Notes under the pieces: model-generated
Seen by the model: only the letters and a program-made list of their open reading frames with translations
Told to the model about the DNA's origin: nothing
Database searches by the model: none
Assembly (NCBI GenBank): GCA_032158295.1
Contig: CM063258.1
Location: 5,474,583 to 5,538,582 of the forward strand
Source: Pycnopodia helianthoides
Lineage: Eukaryota; Echinodermata; Asteroidea; Forcipulatida; Asteriidae
Direction of reading: 5' to 3'
Length of the DNA: 64,000 nucleotides
Program-made: the position numbers and the translations under genes
Shown: piece by piece, positions 32,101-44,100 of the stretch
Layout of the letters: every line of letters begins with the position of its first letter
Position numbering within the stretch: the first letter of the stretch is position 1

Positions 32101-35100
32101 CCAAAATGTGAATGCATTTTCTTGTTGGACATGTTAGAGATTGCCTGGAGCTGGTTTTCTGTAAATTGCTGTTTGTAAACGTGGCCTTAATAACCCCTTA
32201 AAGGAACATTACAGAATTGGTTTGCTCACAAAACAGTTGGTGGCAGTGTAAGCACTTTATGTAATCCACTATATACATAAACTGACAAACTTGTAGAAGT
32301 TTGAGATCGATCGGCCGTCTGGGTCACGAGAAAATAGTGAAAAACCGATTACACATTTGCATGAAATCATATAGATTCAACAAATGAATTAAACGCTCAC
32401 TGAGCGATAAACTCCAATCGGAAAATTAGTTTATTCATTTCTCACCAAATATGACATTTCAGAGAGAATTATTTCAAGGGATGTTTTCTACTATCATCAT
32501 CATTAGTTTTTTTCTTACCAATTCTGTAATGTTCCTTTAATTGTAAAAACAAAAAAATGAAGAGACTTCAATCCCCTACCTCAGCAGTACTCTCAGTCGT
32601 TAAACGCCATTTCTCTTGATTCCTGTATAGATATTTGAGGGGACACGAGACACTCACTCTATCCAAACAGTTCATATCCACCCACCAATCATCGCCCTGC
32701 GACTGAGACTGGTGCCGTGGGTGGAGAACCCCACGCCAATTTGCATGAGAATAGAGCTGTATGGCTGTCTATGGGAAGGTGAGGAGGTCAAACATGAAGG
32801 GAGTTGGGGTGGGGTGGAGTTGGGGAGGGGTGGAGTTGGGGAGGGGTGGAGTTGGGGAGGGGTGGAGTTGGGGTGGGTGGAGTTGGGAATGGGGGAGTTG
32901 GGGAAGGGTGGAGTTGGGGAGGGGTGGAGTTGGGGAGGGGTGGAGTTGGGGAGGGGTGGAGTTGGGGAGGGGTGGAGTTGGGGAGGGGGGAGTGGAGTTG
33001 GGGAGGGGTGGAGTTGGGGAGGGGTGGAGTGGAGTTGGGAATGGGGGAGTGGGGAGGGGTGGAGTTGGGAGGGGTGGAGTGGGTGGGGAGGGGTGGAGTT
33101 GGGGAGTGGGTGGAGTTGGGGAGGGGTGGAGTTGGGAGGGGTGGAGTGGAGTTGGGAGTGGTGGGAGTTGGGGAGGGGTGGAGTGGAGTGGGATGGGGGA
33201 GTTGGGGAGGGGTGGAGTTGGGGAGGGGTGGAGTTGGGGAGGGGTGGAGTTGGGGAGGGGTGGAGTTGGGGAGGGGTGGAGTGGAGTTGGGGAGGGGTGG
33301 AGTGTGGGGAGGGGTGGAGTGGGGAGGGTGGAGTGGAGGGGTGGAGGTGGGAGTTGGAGATGGGGGGGGAGTTGGGGAGGGGTGGAGTTGGGGAGGGGTG
33401 GAGTTGGGAGGGTGGAGTTGGGGAGGGGTGGAGTTGGGGAGGGGGGGTGGAGTGTTGGGGGAGGGGTGGAGTTGGGGAGGGGTGGAGTTGGGGAGGGGTG
33501 GAGTTGGGAGGGGTGGAGTTGGGTGGAGTGAGTTGGGGAGGGGTGGAGTTGGGGAGGGTGGAGTTGGGGAGGGTGGAGTTGGGAGGGTGGAGTTGGGGAG
33601 GGGTGGAGTTGGGGAGGGTGGAGTTGGGAGGGGAGTTGGGGAGGGGGGGAGTGGAGTTGGGAGGGGTGGAGTTGGGGAGGGGTGGAGTTGGGGAGGGGTG
33701 GAGTTGGGGAGGGGGGTGGAGTGGAGTTGGGGAGGGGGGTGGAGTTGGGGAGGGGGTGGAGTGGAGTTGGGGAGTGGGGGAGTTGGGGAGGGGATGGGGG
33801 GGTGGAGTTGGGGAGGGGTGGAGTTGGGAGGGTGGAGTGGGAGGGTGGAGTTGGGGAGGGGTGGAGTTGGGGAGGGGTGGAGTTGGGGAGGGGTGGAGTG
33901 GGTTGGGGAGGGGTGGAGTTGGGGAGGGGTGGAGTTGGGGGGAGTTGGGATGGGAGTTGGGGAGGGGTGGAGTTGGGGAGGGGTGGAGTTGGGGAGGGGT
34001 GGAGTTGGGGAGGGGTGGAGTTGGGGAGGGGTTGGAGTGGAGTTGGGGAGGGGTGGAGTTGGGGAGGGGTGGAGTGGAGTTGGGAATGGGGGAGTTGGGG
34101 AGGGGTGGAGTTGGGGAGGGGTGGAGTTGGGGAGGGGTGGAGTTGGGGAGGGGGTGGAGTTGGGAGGGGTGGAGTTGGGGAGGGGTGGAGTTGGGGAGGG
34201 GTGGAGTTGGGGAGGGGTGGAGTGGAGTTGGGAAGGGGGAGTTGGGGAGGGGTGGAGTTGGGGAGGGGTGGAGTTGGGGAGGGGTGGAGTTGGGGAGGGG
34301 TGGAGTTGGGGAGGGGTGGAGTGGAGTTGGGAATGGGGGAGTTGGGGAGGGGTGGAGTTGGGGGAGGGGTGGAGTTGGGGAGGGGTGGAGTTGGGGAGGG
34401 GTGGAGTTGGGGAGGGGTGGAGTTGGGGAGGGGTGGAGTTGGGGAGGGGTGGAGTGGAGTTGGGAAAGGGGGAGTTGGGTAGGGGTGGAGTTGGGGAGGG
34501 GTGGAGTTGGGGAGGGGTGGAGTTGGGGAGGGGTGGAGTTGGGGAGGGGTGGAGTTGGGGAGGGGTGGAGTTGGGGAGGGGTGGAGTTGGGGAGGGGTGG
34601 AGTTGGGGAGGGGGGGTGGGAGGGTGGAGTTGGGGAGGGGTGGAGTTGGGGAGGGGTGGAGTTGGGGAGGGGTGGAGTGGAGTTGGGAAAGGGGGAGTTG
34701 GGTAGGGGTGGAGTTGGGGAGGGGTGGAGTGGAGTTGGGAAAGGGGGAGTTGGGTAGGGGTGGAGTTGGGGAGGGGTGGAGTGGAGTTGGGAAAGGGGGA
34801 GTTGGGTAGGGGTGGAGTTGGGGAGGGGTGGAGTTGGGGAGGGGTGGAGTTGGGGAGGGGTGGAGTTGGGGAGGGGTGGAGTTGGGGAGGGGTGGAGTTG
34901 GGGAGGGGTGGAGTTGGGGAGGGGTGGAGTTGGGGAGGGGTGGAGTTGGGGAGGGGTGGAGTTGGGGAGGGGTGGAGTTGGGGAGGGGTGGAGTTGGGGA
35001 GGGGTGGAGTTGGGGAGGGGTGGAGTTGGGGAGGGGTGGAGTTGGGGAGGGGTGGAGTTGGGGAGGGGTGGAGTTGCGAGAATGTTGTTTCATTTTCTCA

Positions 35101-38100
35101 TACACAAAACGACCACTCGTAATGATATTGGTTATCAATGTAATTATCAAAGTCTGAAACAGGCATGCAACTCTTCCTCGGATCAGCTGAATTCCTCTTT
35201 TTTTTATTCTCAGTTTTACCATTCAAAATTGAAAAATACTGTACAAAATTATTGAAATTCTGTAATTTCCTACTTTTTTGGTGAAGTTACAGTTGCATGC
35301 CTGCTGAAAGTGAAAAAAAAAATTCATTTCAAAGGAACTGGTCAAAATTTGTCTGTTTTTTGTTATGATTCAACAGACCATCTTGTTAACTACAATATGG
35401 TGGAACCAGACATACGAGGAGACTATGCCTTCGAAGATGACTTTTACGACGGATTCTTTGATGGCGCTCGACTCATCAAGGGCCTTGGCCAGCTCACCGA
35501 TGGCATTATAGGCCACTCCAACTACCGCCTCAGCCCATCCAACCTGGAACAGGCCCACGAATGGGTCGGCTGGCGCAACACCACCCACCTGGACCCGGTG
35601 ATCGAGTTCAAATTCGACAGCGTGCGAAACTTCACCAGCCTCCAATTCCACACCAACAACTTCTTCACCAAGGATGTGGAGACGTACAAGTCGGTGGAGG
35701 TGTTCTTTGGGATGGAGGAGGGGCTGTACTCGACGAGGACCATCAACTGGAACGTACGACAGGACCTCACTCACGACGACGCCCGCTGGGTGACTGTTAA
35801 CCTCCAGAACAGGCTGGCGAGGTTTATCAAGTGTCGTTTGAGACATCGGAATAAGTGGATACTCATCAGTGAGGTTTCTTTTGCTTCAGGTAAGGAATCA
35901 AACGAAAGATCGAAACGAAAAAAAGTCAACTTATTAAACATGGAGATTAACGTCAAGTTTTCCACATCAGTTGTAGGATTCATTTTTTATGTTGTACTCT
36001 GACCTAATGGCATGGGCCAGTTTCATTGAGCTGCTTACACACAAAATGCTAAGCGCTGCAAATTTATGCTGACCAGAATAAGTTTACCAGACAAATTGCC
36101 AGGTCACTTACCTTTTGTGAGTGGTATCCTGTACAATTTTTGTTGAAGAAAAACTGTAAGCAATATTTTCTGCTTAAGCAGCTCTATGAAATTGAGCTTT
36201 GTAGACAAGGGCCCAATTTCATGGAGCTCCTGAAGCACAAAAATTAGCCTAAGCACAACGACATTTTGCTTATCAGATTAAGGTTACCAGCCAAAATACT
36301 ATGTCACATGTATCATCTGTGACTGGTATCGTGCTTATTTTTGCTTAGCAGAAAATCTTAGCAGCAATAATTTCTGCTAAGCAGCACTATGAAATTGGGC
36401 ACAGGCCTTGATTTGTACAGATGGAAATGTGCCAAATGTCAGCGAATCTTTGGGATTTTCAATTCCAATTTGTAATGCCATGATTGACCTCAACGGGCAT
36501 TGGATGAAACCATGAAAAATGTGATGACATCGTTGAGCAAAAATGTTCCTCAGCATAATGGCTGAAATTTGCAGGGAACCACCCACAACCAGTGGACATT
36601 ACATTTTACTGTGGTGTTGCTTAGCTACTTGATGCGTTTATTAGCAGCACTATGAAATACTCCCACGGACCCCGTTTCAGCAAGCTCTTAAGCACAGAAA
36701 AATCTTGCCTAGATAGAAGAAACAAGTTACCAGCCAAAACACAATGTAATGTACTTTTTTTTTTACTGGTTCCCTGCTAACTTTCTCAGCAAGCAGAAAA
36801 GTTTCCTAAGGAGCGCTTTCTGTTTAAACAGCTATATGAAATTGGAGCTCTGCAGGTTTTTTGAAGATCCTGAACGATGTTTAAAGTACATCAGGGAACT
36901 AAATGTAGAAAAGAGACATACAAGTGACGAAGTGACCAACATTTAAGGACAATGACAAATTAATTTTGATACATCTTTTCCCTCATTTCCTCGTAGAAGA
37001 CGTATCAAGATATGAGGAAGTTGCAAAAAGCAAGTGAATTCCATCATTTAGTATCATGCCCTGCCAAACACACAAGTTTTTGTTAATTTTTGTTGGAAAA
37101 AGATTATTGATTTTGATTATTTCTTAACCCTGTTTTACATATGATTTGTGCAATGGCGGTATTTTGTTGTGTGGTTGTGCTAAGCATGGTTTCTTTCTTA
37201 AGTATGTTTAAAGGGTCGGTTTAACATTGGAAATGTTAGCATTGAGGCTTTTTCATTGTGCATTTGAAACGCAATTTATTTCATCTTGTGTGTAAACCAA
37301 TTGACACTGACAGATTGGCATGCATAAGTGAAATAGGCCACGATCAAACTAATGGCTTCGACGGTGGCTATGGCTAGATTGCTGGACAGTGCTCTTCTTT
37401 AACATTGCCGCTGCTGCCAGCAGCCGTAGCTGTAGCCGAAGTCGCATGATTCAGTTGCAGCCATGCTTCATGTAGGTTCTGCATTCCCTGGTCTTAGCCT
37501 CTTGTGCCCCGTACTAACCAAGTCTGAATATTATTTTAATCTAATATAATGCAATGGGAGACTTTCAGATGCTAGGTGGCAGCAGACACAATGTTATATT
37601 GTCTCGTAACTCCGGAGCTTGCACACATTTTCAGAACGATGGATTTACCTCGTAAATCTGCTGCCACCTAGTGTCCTCGAATGTTTCCCATTGCTTTTTA
37701 GTTTCACAAGAAGTTGCCTTGCCACCAACACAACAATTTAAATGGAGGCAAAGTCATTCATCCATTAAGTTTAAAAGAAAGAAGACCTACATGTAGTTCC
37801 AAACTCAAATACAGTGGGATGTTTATTTGTTGTTTTTAACAAAAATGTAATTGCATCAAATAAGAACGTTTTGAGGGTGGCTGATGCATGCTCATGCAAA
37901 GCCTTTTCGTTAACTGAGCTTGCAAATTAAACCAATATAGCCATTTAAACAGTTGAAATATAACCAATGATAAACCTTTAGGATGAAATAATACTGAATG
38001 GAGTAAATTGCATGTGTTGCATGACCGTATAGAGAACCCTGTTAGCTCCTTTAAGCACCCAAATCTACCAACAGTGCATTCAGTGCGCTAAATGCAGTAA

Positions 38101-41100
38101 TGAGATACCCCTGTTCATCTGACCCAAAGCATTCCTGAAAACACCTCCACTCCTTAGGAGTATGTGGCACCAGCAGCCAAGAGGGCACACAGGTTGCTAA
38201 AATCATTCAGATCATAATCTCTACCCTCACAGGTACCCATTTACATATTTACTCTTGAGTGATGAGAAGCAATTGGGTGTCAAGTGTCACAAGCAGGATT
38301 TGGTGACTTACATAGTTAGATCACGGTTAGATCATAGAGAAAGGACCATTTTTTTCCTCTATGGTTAGATGGGTTGGATGGACTGTTCGACCCTCTCTGT
38401 ACTCTATTGACTTTCAAATGTTAGCAAGTTTTCTTTTCTTAAATTTTCCTGAAAAAAGGTCAATCCATCAAGTTTTACCCCTTAATCCACTCTAGAACCT
38501 CAAGTATTAAAAATGAGCAAACAAAAGGATCAAAGCTTAGATTTTGATACAGTACACTGAAATTGTTCAGGAAAAAAACACAGTATGAGCCACCTTTCAC
38601 TTTCAAATTTGAAGACAATAGCTGAGTTCCAAAGACTAGTTTCCTGTTTTAGAAATAACAATACCTGTGCCAACTTTATCTGGACTTCCCGCACAATTGT
38701 ACTTGTACATGTGGAAAATAACTTGTTTGTTGAAGTAGATGCATCAGGGGACTCTGTATGCTGCCCATGTAACTTGCATGCAATTGCTTGTGTAATAATA
38801 TTATTTGCATTACTATACATAACTTGCGACACTGGTATTAAGTTCTGCGTGCGATTTTTTAGCTTTGAAGCCTTGGAGTATACATTTTACTCAAAGTTAA
38901 CACGTCATCAGCAGTAAATGTACTGAGTACGGCATTCTCTGGACTTTCATGTATAACCTCAGTACATGTATGTTGAAATCCACCAGAGTCTTCTTGAATT
39001 AGCATTATTACCAATTTTTAGCCATGAATCAGGCGTGGAATTAATTAATAGACCAGGAAGGCCATGGCTTCTGTTGTCCTGGTCTAACCTTGGTGCCCTG
39101 TTCAAATTCTTAATAATTTTCAAAAAATGCAAAATGAAAATGGCCTTGCTCTCCCAAAGATGAAATTCCAGGCCTGATGAACAAACGAGTGTATTGGTGG
39201 TTGTTTTTGTCATGGCTGATCAGACAGGATAGAATCCTGGCTTGTAATTGCTGTTTTGATTTTACAAGCTACACTTTATACTTGTATGTAGAAACGTTAG
39301 AAAAAATAAAAACTTGAAGACAATTTTGCCCGCTCCAAATATGTTGGTGTAGCCAAATTACCAGCAGGGCTCGAATTTGGGGGGGGGGAAATCCACAGAC
39401 ACAGGATTGTATCTCAAATGTTTACTGGACCAGAAATAATTTTACAAGACCAGATTCAAACTGAGAAAAGACTTCCTTGCACAGTTTAACTTGCATTTAA
39501 TTGAACAAGCACTAAGACATATAGGAGAAGATTTACCTATTTGTCTTCTAGGGTATTAGGCCTTACTATATTTCTAATCATTACTCAAAGTCAACATTTG
39601 AACATAATTTGTTTCTGTTCCCAAGATATTATAGAGTGAGTTACATAAATTGTTATTGAATTGAAAACACAAGACCGCCGGACTTGTCCGGTCATGAGTT
39701 TACTGGCCCAGTACTAAAATCACTGGCCTCGGGCCTGCGGTCCAGTGTCAAATTCGAGCCCTGACCAGTGTTCTTTATGATATGAGTTTTAGCTGTTTGT
39801 ATCATGTATGTATGTAATGTAAAATGTATACAATGTACATGTGTATCTCCCCTTTGTGATGATAGTTTGGTTTGCCTGTGCATTTGTTTTCCATCTCACT
39901 GTTTGCAGATCCTGTAGATAACTATGTACAACCTCCCCTGACGCAAACCCCAGCCTTGTCTACGTCACCCACCCCAGGTTGGTCTTGCTCTGTCTCTGGG
40001 TGTCTGTCACCCCTTGTGCCTGAGTTTGATTTCTTCTTTTTTGTATTTTTTTTTCTTAATACCACCAAGCTGTACAGTAAGTTTCATTTTGTTATAAAGC
40101 ATGATAAATATTGAAATAACAAAATGTAGCAAGAGTTCTGACAACGTACATGTAAAGTTCACACTCTAAAATCTGGGGTGGGGGGGGGGGAGGATCGCCA
40201 AAAATTAAGTTTTGGGTTGTCAACTTGTATTATAAAATATTGGACTGCTGATTTATAGCTTCAGAGTATTGTCTAAATATTCAGTCAAAACTTATGGCAA
40301 CATTTTAGTTGATTTGTTTTGGGGTTTTTTTTCTGAGAAATGCCAACAACTTTTTGTGAAATCAACTGAACCTGTATTTTGTTCACCCAAAAACTTAAGA
40401 GTACCCTCCGTATTTTAACAATACAGGCACAAGAATCACATTTGCTTAAACATATTTTTATAGTATTTACCCATTTGGTGTTTGATTTGATTTTTCCAAC
40501 TAATAAATGTTTCCGTCCGATTTCTCTTCCAGTGGAGCACGAACCAGTCTCCACCGTCAAACCATCCGGGCTGCCAGATATCACTAGAATTGTCGGCGGT
40601 TTCACCATTTCAGCTGACGTCAAAGGTACGTAATCACCACAGCAAAACGGCTGCTACTTCATGTTAAAATGTGCTAAAAAATTTCAACTTGATTACCCAC
40701 GGACTCAAAAAGTCACAACCCAAACTTGTCTGCTGTAGACCCAAATTCGCTGCAAGTTTGACCGCGTGTGGGCGTATGTGAACTGAATTTACATGTTGCA
40801 AAACAAGTAAAGAACTGGGTTTTTTTCATTGTTGACATTAATTTGTATGTATTTCACCATTGATACAAGAAAACAATGTAAAGGTAGTTAAAATAAGATG
40901 AAACTGTAAATTATGATGCAAGGAAAGTCTCTGTTTTACGCCGTAACAAATATGGTCAATTCACTTGACGTCATCAGACGATAAATCTTGCTTGTGCTAT
41001 TATAAGAGTCTGATTCCTAGGTGTGTTACTGTGCAGCTTGTGGGACACATGCTCAGTTAGATGCACTCCATTTTGACACATTTTGACACACAAAATGGCA

Positions 41101-44100
41101 GACTATGGGCAGACAGTAGTCACATGTACAATGTACATGCAATGTTACAGACAGCAGTCACGTGTACAATGTACATGCAATGTTACAGACAGCAGTCACA
41201 TGTACAATGTACATGCAATGTTTACAGACAGTAGTCACATGTACTATGTACATGCAATGTTACAGACAGTAGTCACGTGTCAATGTACATGCAATTTACA
41301 GACAGTAGTCACATGTACAATGTACATGCAATGTTACAGACAGTATAGTCACATGTAATGTACATGCAATGTTACAGACAGTAGTCACATGTATGTACAA
41401 TGTACATGCAATGTTACAGACAGTAGTCACATTAATGTACAATGTACATGCAATGTTACAGACAGTAGTCACATGTACAATGTACATGCAATGTTACAGA
41501 CAGTAGTCACATCTAATGTACAATGTACATGCAATGTTACAGACAGTAGTCACGTGTACAATGTACATGCAATGTCAGTACAAGGGCTCTATTAAACTGG
41601 GGTAATCTGCATCATCTTTGTGCACTTCAAGATAACCAGCAGTGGCCATTTGACTTTGTGGCTGGATCCTCTTGTGTGGACATTTAGTTTCTTATCCCCC
41701 CCCCCCCCCCCCCCCCAAGAAGTGATGAAGCTAGCACAGGTGGATTCGATCGAGTACACTGAGCACTTAAAGGTATTACACAGGATTGGTAGAGTTGACA
41801 AAACAGTCGCAAACAAAGTTCCTGTTTTGTGTGATTAACCATATACATGAAATAACAAACCTGTGAAAAATTGAGCTCCATTGGTCATCGAGGTCACGAG
41901 AAAATAGTGAAAAGAGACCTTATGTGTTTTCTGTTTTTTCAAACATCAAGTTTATTATCGCGCGCGATAAAAACTGTTGTTTTATTAATTTCTCAGAAAC
42001 GGTAGCATTTTAGGCAGAAATATTTTAAGGGACCCTTTCTACCATGACTTACTTTAAATCATGTAAGTTATGTGTGAATCTGTGAACATAGTGTTTTTTG
42101 ATCTTACCAATAGCGTACAGGGCCTTTAAATTTGAAACAAAGTAAAAGAAAATCAAAGTGCGGAAAAACCTGGATTATTGGAAAAGTATCACAAATCAAA
42201 GTATTTAACTGCTAGTCATGCTTTGCAGATAGATTTTAGTCTTTCAGAAAAAGACTCTGCTGCATGTAGGGTTGAAACGGGAGACCATCGAAAAAAGAAA
42301 TTGCATTAAAACAACATCTTGGTTGGTAAGCAGTTTGCAATGGTATTTTCCTTTTTGGGGGCGGGGGAGCAGGATCAGATTAACACGTTGACTGCCGGTA
42401 ATAAATTTGAAGGGGCGTTCCCATTTGCCAAGCATCCCAGTGTGGTGCGCATGCGTGCATACCAAGTAGGTACTTTTTTTGTTGTCGACATGTTGTAGCA
42501 TACAAATTTTAACGATGTGTGCTCACCGCTGCCAGAAGCGTATACGTTGCGTTCTCAGTGATGCCAGTGTATTCAATTCACTATACAAAAGCCTTTCATT
42601 CTCTACGAGTATACTCGTAGTGGCAGAATCCGTTACACCTGTTACTACGAATATACTCGTAGGCGGCAGTCAACGTGTTAAAGGGGTGTAAAGAAGAAGT
42701 GTATAATGAAGTCATCTGTTTCATTCTTACACTTCATAGAACCGCCGACTGACGATGTCCCTGGCCAGCCGTTATCCAACAACAGCACCATCATCGCCGT
42801 CATCGTCATCGTCCTCCTGCTCCTGCTCATTCTGGTCGGCCTCTGTTTGTACTTCTACCGTCGGAAGTACCTCAAGCTCAAGCACAGCGTGCCCGCGGTC
42901 TTCTTCGACAGTAACGGCAACGGGAGCGTCGTGAACAACTCGCGGGCAGTGACGATGCCGAGTCGCAGGATGAACCCAACGTACCAGATCCCCCATCCGG
43001 ATGATGAGCCGCAATATCACGTCATCGATAATATGCAGGACAGTGATGACAGTAAGAAGTTTACAATCTTAGAAATACTCATGTTTGGGGTAGTATGCTT
43101 TTTTTTTCATGCTCTTACCCCATAGTAAATTCATGTGTATCACTGTTGTAAAAAAGAAGAGTTTGTTTTGTCGGCCCATTGTTTCCGTGCAAAGCACCAG
43201 GGCCCAATTTCATAAAGCCACTAAGCAGAAATTACCGCTCAGCAAATTTCTTTGCTAAGCAAAAAAAGAGAAGGGCACCAGTCGCAACAATGTAACCTTA
43301 ATGGATTTTTGGCGGGTAACCTGTTTCTGCTAAGCAAGATTAAGTGTGGAAACCATTCATGTCAGCAGAGATGCATTTTGATGGTTAACAGACAAGTCTC
43401 TTGCTGTTTTAATTGTCAGATGGACCTCCTTTTAAACGAACATAATTTTTGTTTTGCCTTATGGCTACATACAATGTGTATTTCAAAAGCAAATATTATC
43501 AATGACTGCATAAAAACTACAAGATTTCATAAATTTGAACTGCGACTTCTTTACTCATTACATTAAAGCAGAAAGCACCCAAATCTATGCCGAGCCAGAG
43601 ACGATAGGTTCAACCTTCAAGAAGGGAAGCAAGTGTGACACTCTAGCCCACTACGCCGAGACAGACCTGGTTAACATCCAGGGGGTGTCTGGTAACACCA
43701 TATACGGGGTACCGAGCCAGGCCATGGAGAAACTGAACAATAATCGCTCACCTGTTCCGGAGTTTCCCAGGGAGAAACTGAAATTTTTGGAGTTGCTGGG
43801 AGAAGGAATGTTTGGCGAGGTAGGTTATATTGATCATTCATAGAATGGATGTTCAAAACTTTGAAATGAGATGAACAGATAACACAGCAAGTCTGCATTC
43901 TGCTGTAGGAAATTTAGTACTTGTACTTGTAGTACACATAGTTTTACTTTTGTATTCATACTTGTACTTTAATACTCATACTTTTGTATTCAAACTCGTT
44001 GCTTTGTGTTCAAACTCAGAGTTTTGTACTCAAGCTCATAATTTTGTACTCATACTTAACTATTTTTTTTTCTTCTGTTTTTGTACTCAAAGAAAAGAAG

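Noticed and set aside
32769..35222. 817-codon reverse-strand ORF rich in Pro/Ser/Thr ([16 protein letters not shown] repeats) and 100-680 codon + strand ORFs in all frames
   Set aside because: All lie in the 16-bp minisatellite, whose unit has no stop triplet in most frames. No start context, no non-repeat domain, and the array is inside a well-defined intron. Only the exon 4 in-frame continuation is kept, as a hypothesis.
35370..35846. 158-codon reverse-strand ORF
   Set aside because: Exact antisense shadow of DDR exon 5.
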